A stretch of DNA of 64,000 bases from Sulfurospirillum diekertiae (GTDB lineage Bacteria > Campylobacterota > Campylobacteria > Campylobacterales > Sulfurospirillaceae). The notes below the pieces were generated by a model. The model made no database searches. It had not been told where the DNA came from and worked only from the letters and a program-made list of their open reading frames with translations. The translations under genes and the position numbers were made by a program. The DNA lies in assembly GCF_002162315.1 (NCBI RefSeq), contig NZ_CP021416.1:2616207-2680206 (forward strand). The letters are read 5' to 3'. How positions within the stretch are numbered: the stretch's first letter is position 1; the number at the start of each line of letters is the position of its first letter. Shown here in pieces: positions 25,196 through 35,701 of the stretch.

Positions 25196-26623
25196 ATGTT
25201 TAATACGAAGAAGATGATTTTTATTGTTTTGGCGTTAGTCGCTATGCTTTCCATGATTTATCTCACACCTGAGATGCCGGGATTAAATTTTAAAGGGAAA
25301 GTCGCGCTTGGTGTTGGTATCTTTGCTATCATCGTCTGGATTTCGCAAGCCCTAGATGATGCACAGAGCGGTTTTTTAATCATTGCTTTTTTAGTGCTTT
25401 TTGGGGCAGGAAAAATTGGAGAAGCACTGATCGGCTATTCTTCTACGGGCGTTTGGATTGTTGTTTTAGGTATGATTATGGCGGCGTGTATGGGTGACAC
25501 AGGACTTTCTAAAAGACTTGCTCTTATCATCGTGAGTAAGATTGGAAAATCGGCTATCAATTTGTATTGGGCAATCTCCTTAGTGACGCTGATTATGACC
25601 TTTTTTATTCCTTCTCTTGCAGCAAAAACCCTTTTGGTTTTGCCGATTATCACCTCGATGGGTTTGGCATTTGGTGCAGAAAAAGGGCAAAGTACCCTCG
25701 TAAAAGGGTTGATTTATATTGTCACTATCGCAGGAACGATGTACTGCATGGGCATTATGACCTCCCACGCCGCAAACCCCATTTCCGTTAGCCTTATCAA
25801 AAATGCAACAGGCGTTGATGTCAGCTGGATGGAGTGGTTTAAAATCGGCATGCCACCCGCTTTACTCATGGGCTTGATTGCAACCTATATCATCATTAAG
25901 ATGTTTCCACCCGATATTGAAGATATATCCGCTGGTCGCGATGTGATGAATCAACAATTAAGCGACATGGGGAAAATGAGTTCAAAAGAGATTTATGCTT
26001 TTGTCATTTTCATCGCAACACTACTGCTGTGGGCAACCGATAAACTGCACGGTCTCAATGCGACCCTTGTTGCTATGCTTGCCGTTGCCGCGATGATCGC
26101 CCCCGTTCCTACGCAAGTTATGACATGGAAAGAAGCTGAGAAAAAAGTTCCTTGGAATGTTTTTATTGTGTATGGAGCTGGTTTGTCTATGGGTTCATTG
26201 CTCGTTAAAACGGGTGCAGCCGCATGGCTTGCGAGTACATTTTTTCATCCGTTGCTCAGCCTCGATGTCAAACTGCAAGTCGTTATTTTTATCTGGCTGA
26301 TGCTTGCCCTTCAAGTTTTATTCACAGGTGCGGGGCCTAAAACAACCGCATTGACGCCCGTGGTTATTGCTCATGCCATTGCGGTTGCAGCGCTTCCCGC
26401 CAATGCTGGCATGCAAGTCACAGCATTTGTCATTTTAGTCAGTATGAATATGCTTCACCAATACCTACTCCCCGTCTCCAATCTCCCGAACATCATCGGT
26501 CTCGCAACGGAAGAGATCACCTCAAGCGAATTGATTAAAGTCGGTGCGATTATGAGTCTCTTTGGTGCGGTATTTTGTACGGTTATGGTTTATACCTATT
26601 GGAGTTGGATAGGGCTATTTTGA
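25196..26623 (+). CDS. SLC13/DASS-family anion:Na+ symporter
   Basis: An inner-membrane carrier of 475 residues with about 11-12 hydrophobic segments and a strong AGGAGG site before ATG 25196. The family layout is visible: early VGIFAIIVWISQALDDAQSG; the first conserved hairpin region around FFIPSLAAKTLLVLPIITSMG; SHAANPISVSLIKNATG; and in the second half FTGAGPKTTALTPVVIAHA and HQYLLPVSNLPNIIGLA. These repeat-like motifs resemble the SNT/T-P motifs that bind Na+ and dicarboxylate or sulfate. The substrate (C4-dicarboxylate, sulfate or similar) cannot be fixed from sequence. Confidence 0.82.
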   Translation: MFNTKKMIFIVLALVAMLSMIYLTPEMPGLNFKGKVALGVGIFAIIVWISQALDDAQSGFLIIAFLVLFGAGKIGEALIGYSSTGVWIVVLGMIMAACMGDTGLSKRLALIIVSKIGKSAINLYWAISLVTLIMTFFIPSLAAKTLLVLPIITSMGLAFGAEKGQSTLVKGLIYIVTIAGTMYCMGIMTSHAANPISVSLIKNATGVDVSWMEWFKIGMPPALLMGLIATYIIIKMFPPDIEDISAGRDVMNQQLSDMGKMSSKEIYAFVIFIATLLLWATDKLHGLNATLVAMLAVAAMIAPVPTQVMTWKEAEKKVPWNVFIVYGAGLSMGSLLVKTGAAAWLASTFFHPLLSLDVKLQVVIFIWLMLALQVLFTGAGPKTTALTPVVIAHAIAVAALPANAGMQVTAFVILVSMNMLHQYLLPVSNLPNIIGLATEEITSSELIKVGAIMSLFGAVFCTVMVYTYWSWIGLF

Positions 26624-26642
26624 TACGATTAGCTTAAAATTG

Positions 26643-26690
26643 GGTGTTCCATTAAAGCATCTTACATGCAAAAGAGTTTAGTGGAACGCC
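26643..26690. repeat. Long hairpin between convergent genes
   Basis: GGTGTTCCATTAAA (26643-26656) pairs with TTTAGTGGAACGCC (26677-26690): 14 pairs, two of them G-U, around a 20-nt loop. It sits between the symporter (plus) and the binding-protein gene (minus) and could act as a transcription end, although no T-run follows. A palindrome core (26738-26745) follows. Confidence 0.5.
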
Positions 26691-26773
26691 ATGATATTAT
26701 AGGTTTTGGCAAGAGATATAAAGAGATTTTAAAGCTTTACATGTAAAACAAAACCTTACTTCATAAACCCATT

Positions 26774-27808
26774 TTATTCTTTAGGGGGAATCCCTTTTAG
26801 AATCATTTTTGCCTCTTCTTTACTCAACGGATAGTCAAAAAAGCGTGTGTAAAAAGCAATAGTCTCTTGTTCGATGTCAAACTCTTTAAATTTTTCAGGG
26901 TAAAAAATCTGTGCTGCCCATTGGACTTGCAAAATGGCTTCGGCGCTGTATCTGTCCCAAAAGAACATCCCTTTGGGGTTAATGTAGACTCGTTTGGCTT
27001 GGGTTGCGGAAATATTTTTGAACATCGGGTTGTTGAGGAAATCGCTCGCTTGAATCTCGCTTGAGGTAGAGCCGATGATGACAATATCGGGATTCCATGC
27101 GATGATTTGCTCGGCTGAGACAGTTTTACTGGGGCCTTGAAGTTCACTGGCGACGTTAATACCTCCGGCGAGTCGAATCCAAGAGTCCATCATTGAACCT
27201 GAGCCATCCACCACAAACGAGGTACTAATATTGCTCATATGCAACACTTTAGGTCGTTGCTGAGCGGGAACATCTTTGAGCCTCTCATCAATCTTTTGTG
27301 TGACTTGATCTAAATAAAGTGCGTATGCCTCCGCTTTTGTTCGTGCGGCTTTGCCCAAAATTTTGCCCGTCATCAAAACACACTCTTTTAAAGAAGGAAA
27401 ATCCACAAGTGAAAGCTCGATAATTGGCACACCAAGGTTTCGAAAGACCCCGATATTTTTATTGCCCACAAAGGTAAAAACAACATCTGGTTTGGCTTTC
27501 AACAACTCTTCGATGGAGCTCATCGCAACGGTATTGTTACTAAAAACAACGGCTGCTTGACGCATGTGTGGGTTGATCTTGTAAAGCCATGGGCACATCT
27601 GCTCTGTGACGATGGTTGCTACGATTTTATCGCCAGCTCCTAGCATCGTGACAATCGCATTATGCGCAGGCCACGCATCGGCGATACGGTTAATGGAATC
27701 GGGAATATCCGTATGTGTTGTATTGGCCTTATCGGTGAATGTTTGTTGCGCAAAAAGAGACGCACAGCCTAGAATTAAAATCAGCAGTGGATAAAAAAAT
27801 CGTTTCAT
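26774..27808 (-). CDS. ABC-type substrate-binding protein, FepB/BtuF-like (metal chelate type), orphan
   Basis: A periplasmic binding protein of 344 residues with signal peptide MKRFFYPLLILILGCASLFA. It has the two-lobed BtuF/FecB layout: INRIADAWPAHNAIVTMLGAG, then SIEELLKAKPDVVFTF in lobe 1, and SAEQIIAWNPDIVIIG in lobe 2. It contains AWPAHNAIVTML rather than the usual RIVSL-type opening, as in siderophore/cobalamin or molybdate-like Fe3+-type binders. No permease or ATPase gene is beside it in the window. Neighbours are a CPXCG protein and molybdenum cofactor genes, so a metal or oxyanion ligand is possible. The ligand is not shown by sequence. Confidence 0.75.
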   Translation of the reverse strand: MKRFFYPLLILILGCASLFAQQTFTDKANTTHTDIPDSINRIADAWPAHNAIVTMLGAGDKIVATIVTEQMCPWLYKINPHMRQAAVVFSNNTVAMSSIEELLKAKPDVVFTFVGNKNIGVFRNLGVPIIELSLVDFPSLKECVLMTGKILGKAARTKAEAYALYLDQVTQKIDERLKDVPAQQRPKVLHMSNISTSFVVDGSGSMMDSWIRLAGGINVASELQGPSKTVSAEQIIAWNPDIVIIGSTSSEIQASDFLNNPMFKNISATQAKRVYINPKGMFFWDRYSAEAILQVQWAAQIFYPEKFKEFDIEQETIAFYTRFFDYPLSKEEAKMILKGIPPKE

Positions 27809-27867
27809 GATGTATCTCCAAAGATAAAAAGGCTTGGCTTTTAACGTTTACATGTAAAGGCTTTAGC

Positions 27868-28074
27868 TTAAAACTCATTGCCTTCGATACGGCTAACTCG
27901 AATCTCTATAAAATCATCACTCTTCGATGCGACGTAAATTTCAATGGGACGACAGCAGACATAACAGTCTTCAATATAACTCTCCCCTACTTCGCTACTA
28001 GGTTCAATATAAATCGAAAAACTCTCCCAACAATAAGGGCAGGTGATGGTTTTGTCAAAGAGGGTATTATTCAT
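27868..28074 (-). CDS. CPXCG-motif cysteine-rich protein
   Basis: A 68-residue protein with two zinc-knuckle-like pairs, TCPYCWES (about 11-18) and DCYVCCRPIEIY (about 36-47), separated by an acidic stretch, then an acidic C terminus. This is the layout of the CPXCG-type small family, which probably binds zinc; no function is established. ATG 28074-28072 lies between two genes on the same strand, with TTTACATGTAAA palindromes on both sides (cores 27849-27856 and 28107-28114). Confidence 0.75.
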   Translation of the reverse strand: MNNTLFDKTITCPYCWESFSIYIEPSSEVGESYIEDCYVCCRPIEIYVASKSDDFIEIRVSRIEGNEF

Positions 28075-28150
28075 AAAAACCTTTCAGAACGTAGAAGTTA
28101 TCTCTTTACATGTAAAGACTAAAACGAAGTTTTTGGGTATTGCCAGACTC

Positions 28151-29365
28151 TTACAAGTCTAGCAATACCACGTCAACCATCTCACCTTTTTCAATTTTTT
28201 GAACATCTTTTTCGACACGAAGAAGAACGGGATTGTCTAAAAGATTGTTGAGAATGGCGCTACTGCCTTCTTTTTTACCGTGCAAGTCAACGATGAGCTG
28301 ACCCTCAGTAAAGCGAAGATTACAAGCGGTAAATTCCACAAATTTGGAGCGCTTTTTATAGAGTTCGCCCATAAAGGCTTTAATCGTTGGTAAGGCAAAG
28401 GTTTGTGCACGCAGTTTGCGAAGCAAGGGAGCGATGAACAAAAAGGTACAGACTGATGCGCTGTACGGAAAGCCTGGGAGCGCGTAGATGTACTTGTGAC
28501 CGGTTTTGACGACACGAATGTGACGACCTGGTTTCATGTACGACCCATCAATGATGTTTTCGATTTTCATATCGGTAAGAATGCTCTGCAAGTAGTCAAA
28601 ATCCCCAACACTTCCACCACCTGTGGTAATGACGATGTCACTCCACATCAGGGCTTGACGAAGTTGTTGCTCAATGACATCACGATCATCTTTAATGAGC
28701 TTAAAACGCATGGTTTCGCAGCCGAGTTGGCGCAAGATGCTCTCAACCGTGACGTGGTTTGAACTGCGAATCTGTGCATAAGAAGTTTTAGGCTCGCCAA
28801 AGTCCAAGATTTCATTGCCCGTGGAAAGAATGGCAATGCGAGGCTTCATAAAGACCTCAACTTGAACCATACCCACTTCTGCCATCACACCAATCTCCGC
28901 AAAACCGATCTTCGTGCCTTTTTTGATGAGCACCTCACCCGCTTTATAGTTCTCTCCCACAGGACGAACCGCAAAGCCTTTGGAAACAGCGGAGGTAATG
29001 TGAATCTTACCCTCTTTTACGTCCACATTTTCGATGGGAATAAGTGTATCACTGCCTTCGCTCATCAACGTACCTGTAAAGGTTTTGACACATTCCCCTT
29101 TGTGTACGATACCATGCGTTTCAGTCCCCGCAGGTATGAAATCACTAATAATAAGAGAGCCTAGTTGTTGGTCGCTAAAACGGATGGCATACCCATCCAT
29201 CGAAGAAGTGGCATGGGTTGGATTGTTTTCAGGAGCTACGATATCAACGGCAAGAAAACGACCCAGAGCATCGCCTATAAAAATATTTTCAATGCCAATT
29301 TCGGTTTGAATAGAATTTTCAAGCGCCTTAAGCGTCTCATCAAAAGGAGGAAATGAGTGACTCAT
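28151..29365 (-). CDS. moeA: Molybdopterin molybdenumtransferase MoeA
   Basis: A 404-residue enzyme that inserts molybdate into adenylylated molybdopterin to finish the molybdenum cofactor. Marks: NNPTHATSSMDGYAIR near residues 43-58; FTGTLMSEGSDTLIP; the MoCF-like core ILSTGNEIL and VITTGGGSVGDFDYLQ; and ALPGFPYSASVCTFLF. The order fits MoeA domains III, I and IV. It overlaps moaE by 4 nt (ATGA) on the same strand, forming a moaD-moaE-moeA operon. A second moeA-like gene is not seen. Confidence 0.93.
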   Translation of the reverse strand: MSHSFPPFDETLKALENSIQTEIGIENIFIGDALGRFLAVDIVAPENNPTHATSSMDGYAIRFSDQQLGSLIISDFIPAGTETHGIVHKGECVKTFTGTLMSEGSDTLIPIENVDVKEGKIHITSAVSKGFAVRPVGENYKAGEVLIKKGTKIGFAEIGVMAEVGMVQVEVFMKPRIAILSTGNEILDFGEPKTSYAQIRSSNHVTVESILRQLGCETMRFKLIKDDRDVIEQQLRQALMWSDIVITTGGGSVGDFDYLQSILTDMKIENIIDGSYMKPGRHIRVVKTGHKYIYALPGFPYSASVCTFLFIAPLLRKLRAQTFALPTIKAFMGELYKKRSKFVEFTACNLRFTEGQLIVDLHGKKEGSSAILNNLLDNPVLLRVEKDVQKIEKGEMVDVVLLDL

Positions 29366-29808
29366 GCATCCGCCTTTAAGAGACCTGCTCCACTGAGCAC
29401 ATGGGAACGCTCTTTGGCATACACACGCTTTCCATCCACCAAATCATACTTCCAAATCGGAGCATTGGCTTTAAAATCTTCGACAAAATCATTGATCATC
29501 TTAAGAGCTACCTTTCGTTTAGGGGAAACAACCGCTGCGATATAACTGGAAGTATGGTTAGGAACATCACCACGCGAGTGTGCCATAAGAAGGTAGGCAT
29601 TTTGCACTTTAGCTTTTTCCTGCCACGCGTTAAACCAACTGTTTAAGATGGGTTCGTAAATATCAAAACTCAATCCCTCGATACCATCTTCATCACGAAC
29701 AATACCAACAAAAGGAATGAACGCACCATAGTTTTTATCGCTAATTTTGGCGTACCAATCTGCCAAAATAGTGTTTACATGTAAAGATCCATTGTGAAGT
29801 TCTAACAT
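29362..29808 (-). CDS. moaE: Molybdopterin synthase catalytic subunit MoaE
   Basis: A 148-residue subunit that transfers sulfur from the MoaD thiocarboxylate to precursor Z. Marks: GAFIPFVGIVRDEDG; YEPILNSWF; MAHSRGDVPNHTSSYIAAV (family HR-G-V-GE-AV region); and the C-terminal PIWKYDLVDGKRVY (the KE/KK-DG-W strand). The conserved lysine in ISDKNYGA is present. It lies 3 nt downstream of moaD and overlaps moeA by 4 nt. The palindrome core at 29776-29783 encodes LHV in the N-terminal SLHVNTIL. Confidence 0.92.
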   Translation of the reverse strand: MLELHNGSLHVNTILADWYAKISDKNYGAFIPFVGIVRDEDGIEGLSFDIYEPILNSWFNAWQEKAKVQNAYLLMAHSRGDVPNHTSSYIAAVVSPKRKVALKMINDFVEDFKANAPIWKYDLVDGKRVYAKERSHVLSGAGLLKADA

Positions 29809-29811
29809 AGA

Positions 29812-30033
29812 TCAACCTCCGCAAACAGGAGGTAAAAGTGAGATTTTGTCGTCTTTGGAGAGGGGGATATTGAGGTCGCAAACGAGCGTATCGTTTAGCG
29901 CAACTGCACAGATGGCAAGCCAATCTTGAAGTTCTTTATCGTCTTTAAAAAAGGTTTTAAGTTCACTGAGATTTGAGATATCCACTTCAATACTGGGGCG
30001 ACCAAGAGGTCCTAAAAATTCGACTTTTGCCAC
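29812..30033 (-). CDS. moaD: Molybdopterin synthase sulfur carrier subunit MoaD
   Basis: A ubiquitin-fold carrier of 73 residues ending SLLPPVCGG. The terminal Gly-Gly is activated to a thiocarboxylate that MoaE uses. The N terminus MAKVEFLGPLGRPSIEVD and the middle VCDLNIPLSKDDKISLL fit the beta-grasp layout. It is the first gene of the moaD-moaE-moeA operon. A TACATGTA core (30047-30054) is 14 nt upstream of the start codon, at the ribosome-site region. Confidence 0.9.
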   Translation of the reverse strand: MAKVEFLGPLGRPSIEVDISNLSELKTFFKDDKELQDWLAICAVALNDTLVCDLNIPLSKDDKISLLPPVCGG

Positions 30034-30096
30034 ATCTTTTCCTTATTACATGTAAGAATTTCAAAGAAGAGTGGGGGACTCTTCTTTGAAGTCTTT

Positions 30097-31086
30097 TCAG
30101 ACAGGTAATATTCGTATATTTTTACTTAATTTCTCTTGTAGGACAGCTTCGATCGCAAAAAGCGTGCCTGTAGAGCTACTTGCACAGCCACTACATGCGC
30201 CAAGATAACGGATATAAACATCACTGATGCCACCATCACCCTCTTTAATGTCGAGGATTTCAAGGTTACCACCATCCATAACGAGCATTGGACGAATGTT
30301 TTCATCAATAATGGATTCAATCGCTTGGAATTTTTTAACGATGGTTAGATCATCAAAGTCGACCGTATTGCTACCTTCGATTTTGGAGTTGGAGATAGCC
30401 AATAGATGGTCATGTTCCATCTCCGCTCTGGTGTCTCTTAAAATATCAACCAAATAATGCTCTCTTGCCTCATGGCCGCCTGGTTTGATACACGATTTAC
30501 AAAACGCGCCTGCTTTGGTGTAGTTGGTAATCTCTTCAACGGTTTTAAGGTCATTGATTTTAATCACTTCTTTGATCGTTCCAAGGCTCACACGTGCACA
30601 TTCACACACAATGATGTCATCTTCAAATGAAGCGGCATCTACGCCTTTATACGAAGCTGCTGCTGCTTTGATAACATCGTATGCCATAACGGAGCAGTGC
30701 ATTTTTTGAGGTGGAACCGCAGGAACATCAGGTGTATCACGCATTGCATGTTCAACATCAATATTGGTAATTTTAACCGCTTCAGAAACCGTTTTACCGA
30801 TACAAAGTTCTGCCATGGTGTCTGAGCTTGCGATCGCAGTACCACAGCCAAAGCTTTTAAATTTAGCTGCCTTGATAATTTCGGTTGCTTCATCAACGAT
30901 CCAGTAAAGTCTTACGGCATCGCCACAACTCTCTGCACCAAAATCAGCAATGATGAGCTTACCACCCATATTTTTTGCATCTTCTTCGGTCAACTCACCC
31001 ATATTTTGTGGATGGTTCATCAAATCTTGTACTTTTTGGCTGTATTCCTCCCAGATGGAGCCGCCAATCAAACTATTTTTTGCCAT
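30097..31086 (-). CDS. nifU: Iron-sulfur cluster assembly scaffold NifU (three-domain)
   Basis: A 329-residue scaffold on which the neighbouring desulfurase builds Fe-S clusters. Domains: N-terminal NifU/IscU-type part with FGAESCGDAVRLYW, FGCGTAIASSD and a Cys in PPQKMHCSVMA (three cluster ligands); the central [2Fe-2S] domain VCECARVSLGTI plus GAFCKSCIKPGG (four Cys); and a C-terminal Nfu domain with CSGCASSSTGTL. Campylobacterota use this NIF-type pair as the main Fe-S system. ATG 31086-31084 follows AGAGGAT; the longer in-frame start is rejected. It lies 25 nt after nifS. Confidence 0.93.
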   Translation of the reverse strand: MAKNSLIGGSIWEEYSQKVQDLMNHPQNMGELTEEDAKNMGGKLIIADFGAESCGDAVRLYWIVDEATEIIKAAKFKSFGCGTAIASSDTMAELCIGKTVSEAVKITNIDVEHAMRDTPDVPAVPPQKMHCSVMAYDVIKAAAASYKGVDAASFEDDIIVCECARVSLGTIKEVIKINDLKTVEEITNYTKAGAFCKSCIKPGGHEAREHYLVDILRDTRAEMEHDHLLAISNSKIEGSNTVDFDDLTIVKKFQAIESIIDENIRPMLVMDGGNLEILDIKEGDGGISDVYIRYLGACSGCASSSTGTLFAIEAVLQEKLSKNIRILPV

Positions 31087-31111
31087 TTTTTTATCCTCTA
31101 TCGTTATTGAA

Positions 31112-32320
<1,209 letters not shown>

Positions 32321-32325
32321 CTATA

Positions 32326-32344
32326 TAGGATAAAGTTTATCCTA
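32326..32344 (-). promoter_or_regulatory. Inverted repeat (putative operator) upstream of nifS
   Basis: TAGGATAAA and TTTATCCTA are exact complements separated by one G. Read toward nifS, TATATA at about 32326-32321 is a possible -10 element, so a protein on the repeat would cover the promoter. The regulator is not identifiable from this window. Confidence 0.55.
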
Positions 32345-32394
32345 ATTAATTTTTGAATACTATTACTTTCTATATTAAAAAATACTAAAGAAAT

Positions 32395-33699
32395 TTAGGC
32401 AATGATCTGTTTTAACTCAGCAACCGTTGCTTCAAACTCAAAAACCTCTTCTGGAGCTTGTTGCAAAAAGCCATTCATTTTCTCTTTTTTATTAATTGCC
32501 ATATCTAACTCTTTATCGTTCCCTTTTTCGTATGCACCGATACGAATGAGAACTTCGTTCTCTTTTAAAATGGAATTAAGCCGTTTAAAACGCATTGCTG
32601 CTTTTTTATGCTCGCCATCAATGACATCACCCATAACCCTTGATGCACTGTTTTGAATGCTAATCGGCGGGTAAATACCATAATCTGTCAATTCGCGACT
32701 GAGCACAATATGCCCATCCAAAATACTTCTGGATTGATCCGCAATCGGATCACTGAGGTCATCACCCTCAACCAATACGGTAAAGAACGCTGTAATCGAA
32801 CCTTTCCCCTCTTCTTTTCCCGCTCGCTCCATGAGTTGTGGCAAAAGTGCCAAAACAGATGGCGGATACCCTTTAGACGTTGGAGGTTCGCCTAAAGCAA
32901 GACCAATTTCACGCTGTGCCATCGCAAACCGTGTCACAGAATCCATCATAAACAAAACATCTCTTCCTTGATTTTTGAAATACTCGGCAATGCTCATCGC
33001 ACTAAACGCACCGTATTTTCGCATCAAAGGAGAATCATCACTGGTGGCAACAACGATTACGGTATTTTCAAGATTACCCCCCAAGTTTTTTTCAATAAAC
33101 TCAGGAACCTCACGTCCACGTTCCCCTATGAGTGCCACCACTTTAATTGAGGCTTCCGCACCACGAACGATCATACCCATGAGTGTGGACTTACCCACAC
33201 CACTTCCTGCAAAAATACCCATTTTCTGACCCTTGCCACACGTCAAAAGACCATCAATGGTTTTTACCCCCACACGAAACGGCTCATTAATTAACCCTCT
33301 TTTCATAGGATCCAATGGAGCTTTCATAATAGGTGCCATAGACTTTGCACCTATTGTTCCTTTGCCGTCTTTTGGGCGAATAAAAGGGTCAACCACGCGT
33401 CCAAGTAACTCTTCTCCTACGGGGATCATCATGCCTTGCTCGCTAATAAACACTTTATCGCCTGTTTTAAACCCTTCAATAAAACCAAAAGGTGAGATAA
33501 AAAAGGAGTTTCGATCGACTTCAGTGACCATTCCAAGCTCACTTTTTTTACCATCTAAGGAGGCAATTTTAACAATGTCACCAATACTCGGTCTAAGTCC
33601 ACACGCCTCAATGGTCGTGGAGCTAATTTTGGTGATCGTGCCAAACATGGGAGAGAGGCTTTTGCCGTGAAGTTTTTCTTTAAGGCGAGCTAATGGCAT
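32395..33699 (-). CDS. fliI: Flagellum-specific ATPase FliI
   Basis: The 434-residue export ATPase that energises delivery of flagellar subunits to the type III export gate. F1-beta-like core: Walker A GIFAGSGVGKSTLMG (about 160-174), ALIGERGREVPEF, Walker B DVLFMMDSVTRFAMAQRE, and ALGEPPTSKGYPPSVLALLP. The last motif separates FliI from F1 ATPase. It is not next to other flagellar genes here, as is usual for Campylobacterota, where flagellar genes are dispersed. The start overlaps the folE stop (TAATG). Confidence 0.93.
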   Translation of the reverse strand: MPLARLKEKLHGKSLSPMFGTITKISSTTIEACGLRPSIGDIVKIASLDGKKSELGMVTEVDRNSFFISPFGFIEGFKTGDKVFISEQGMMIPVGEELLGRVVDPFIRPKDGKGTIGAKSMAPIMKAPLDPMKRGLINEPFRVGVKTIDGLLTCGKGQKMGIFAGSGVGKSTLMGMIVRGAEASIKVVALIGERGREVPEFIEKNLGGNLENTVIVVATSDDSPLMRKYGAFSAMSIAEYFKNQGRDVLFMMDSVTRFAMAQREIGLALGEPPTSKGYPPSVLALLPQLMERAGKEEGKGSITAFFTVLVEGDDLSDPIADQSRSILDGHIVLSRELTDYGIYPPISIQNSASRVMGDVIDGEHKKAAMRFKRLNSILKENEVLIRIGAYEKGNDKELDMAINKKEKMNGFLQQAPEEVFEFEATVAELKQIIA

Positions 33700-34274
33700 T
33701 AGTAACGATTAGCCTGTGGTGCGTTGATAATATCAAAAAACTCTTTTCTCGTGTCTGCTTTAAGAAAGAGTCCACGAAGTGCGGAGGTTGTAGTGTTGGA
33801 GTGTGTTTTTTCAACGCCTCGCATCTCCATACACATATGGCGCGCTTGAATAACGACACCTACCCCTTTGGGAGCAATCACATCATCGATCGCTTTAGCA
33901 ATTTGTTCGGTCAGTTGTTCTTGAATTTGAAGACGGCGTGCAAAAATATCCACCATACGAGGAATTTTAGAAAGTCCAACAACTTTTCCATCAGGAATGT
34001 AGGCAACATGAGCTCGTCCAATAATCGGTAAAAGGTGATGTTCACACATCGAATAAAACTCTATATCTTTAATCAATACCATTTGATTATTGTCGCTCTT
34101 AAAAAGTGCTTCGCCGAGAACTTCATTTGGGCTTTGGGCATAGCCTTGCGTCATATATTCATACGCTTTAAACACACGCTCTGGTGTTTTTAAAAGTCCC
34201 TCACGCTGGGTATTTTCCCCAATAATTTCAAGCATCGTTTTGACGGCTTGTTCAAACTCTTCTCTTCGTTGCAT
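33699..34274 (-). CDS. folE: GTP cyclohydrolase I
   Basis: A 191-residue enzyme making dihydroneopterin triphosphate from GTP, the first step of folate or queuosine-type pathways. The zinc and active-site signatures are visible: [20 protein letters not shown] (Cys and His ligands) and the later [13 protein letters not shown] (third ligand Cys). [13 protein letters not shown] is typical. It is divergent from tig and overlaps fliI by one base. Upstream hairpins (34303-34317, GAGATA/TATCTC) sit in its leader. Confidence 0.93.
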   Translation of the reverse strand: MQRREEFEQAVKTMLEIIGENTQREGLLKTPERVFKAYEYMTQGYAQSPNEVLGEALFKSDNNQMVLIKDIEFYSMCEHHLLPIIGRAHVAYIPDGKVVGLSKIPRMVDIFARRLQIQEQLTEQIAKAIDDVIAPKGVGVVIQARHMCMEMRGVEKTHSNTTTSALRGLFLKADTRKEFFDIINAPQANRY

Positions 34275-34402
34275 TTTGATTCACTTCTGTTAAAATTAAG
34301 ACGAGATATTTTATCTCCATTTTGCTTTTTAATGGATAAAAAGCGACTTAAAAGCAAATTTTTGCTATATTTGAGCAAAATTTTATATCGAAAAGGGATT
34401 TT

Positions 34403-35701
34403 ATGCAAATTAAAGTTAACCGTACAAATAGTGCTAATGCTGCAGTTGAGGCAACCATTTCACCCGCGCTATTACAAAAAAAAGAAGAAAAGATGATTGC
34501 ATCTGCGGCTTCAAATATGAAAGTTGATGGTTTTAGAAAAGGAAAAGTTCCTGCACATATCGTTAAAGCACGCTACGGCAAACAACTCAAAGAAGATGCA
34601 CAAACAGAAGCACTGAGAGAGCTTTTCACTAAAGCATTGACTGAGCTTGACATCAAAGCTGACCTTGTCGTTGGCGAGCCAAGTTTCTCAAAATTTGAAG
34701 AGAAAGATGGCGGGCTAGAGCTTGTTATGAAACTTTCATTTAAACCAACGATTGTTGTTGAAGGATACAAAGAGTGTGTGCCTGAGTACAAAACTCCAAA
34801 AGTAACCAAAAAAGAGATTAGTGAGCGATTGGATAAAACATTAGCTCTTGTTGCAGAGCTTAAAACGGTCGAAGAAAAACGTGCTGTTAAATCAGGTGAT
34901 TTTGTTGTGATTGATTTTGAAGGCTTTATCGATGGCGTCGCATTTGAAGGTGGCAAAGCAGAAGGATATACACTTGAAATTGGAAGTGGTTCATTTATCC
35001 CTGGTTTTGAAGATGGCATTATCGGACTCAAAGTCAGCAGTAAAAGCAAAGATATCGAAGTAACATTCCCAGAAACATACGGCAATAAAGACCTTGCAGG
35101 AAAACCAACGGTATTTAAAGTCACCGTTAAAGAGATTAAAGTCAAAGATATTCCGGAAACTCCAAATGAAGAGATGATCAAAAAATTGCTTCCAGGTGTT
35201 GAAAATCCAACACTTGAAACACTAGAAGGTCAAATCGAAGATGAAATCCGCAATGAGAAATTAGCAAAACTTTTCAATGAAGATGTTAAACCTAAGTTTG
35301 TTGAAAATGTTTTAGAGAAAATCACATTCGACCTTCCTGAGAATATTGTTGATCAAGAGATTGACCTACAAATGAGAAGCGTTTTTGGTAAACTCAGTGA
35401 AGATGAAATTAAAGAATATTCTACTAACCCAGAAAAAATTAAAGAAAAAAGAGAAGAGTTTAGAGCAGAGTCAGAAAAAAGTGTTAAACTCACTTTCATT
35501 GTTGATGAGTTAGCAAAGCAAGAAAGTATCAATGTGAGTGATCAAGAAGTGCTTCAAATGATCTACTTTGAAGCAATGCAACAAGGTGCAAATCCAAAAG
35601 AATACTTAGAATATTATGAGAAACAAGGTGTTCTTCCAGCGATTAAAATGTCTATTATTGAAGAGAGACTCTTCACAAAGCTTTTTACAAAAGGTAAATA
35701 A
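34403..35701 (+). CDS. tig: Trigger factor
   Basis: A ribosome-bound chaperone and prolyl isomerase of 432 residues. The N-terminal ribosome-docking loop [12 protein letters not shown] (about 43-54), the FKBP-type PPIase middle ([20 protein letters not shown], then [11 protein letters not shown]) and a charged helical C-terminal domain are all present. ATG 34403 follows AAAGGGA. It is the first gene of tig-clpP-GGDEF-def-comM-nnr-purN-thiG on the plus strand, and its stop overlaps the clpP start (TAATG). Confidence 0.95.
   Translation: MQIKVNRTNSANAAVEATISPALLQKKEEKMIASAASNMKVDGFRKGKVPAHIVKARYGKQLKEDAQTEALRELFTKALTELDIKADLVVGEPSFSKFEEKDGGLELVMKLSFKPTIVVEGYKECVPEYKTPKVTKKEISERLDKTLALVAELKTVEEKRAVKSGDFVVIDFEGFIDGVAFEGGKAEGYTLEIGSGSFIPGFEDGIIGLKVSSKSKDIEVTFPETYGNKDLAGKPTVFKVTVKEIKVKDIPETPNEEMIKKLLPGVENPTLETLEGQIEDEIRNEKLAKLFNEDVKPKFVENVLEKITFDLPENIVDQEIDLQMRSVFGKLSEDEIKEYSTNPEKIKEKREEFRAESEKSVKLTFIVDELAKQESINVSDQEVLQMIYFEAMQQGANPKEYLEYYEKQGVLPAIKMSIIEERLFTKLFTKGK

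Noticed and set aside
34573-35181. A 202-codon minus-strand open frame
   Set aside because: Antisense to trigger factor, whose domains are intact; Ser/Leu-rich product typical of shadow frames.
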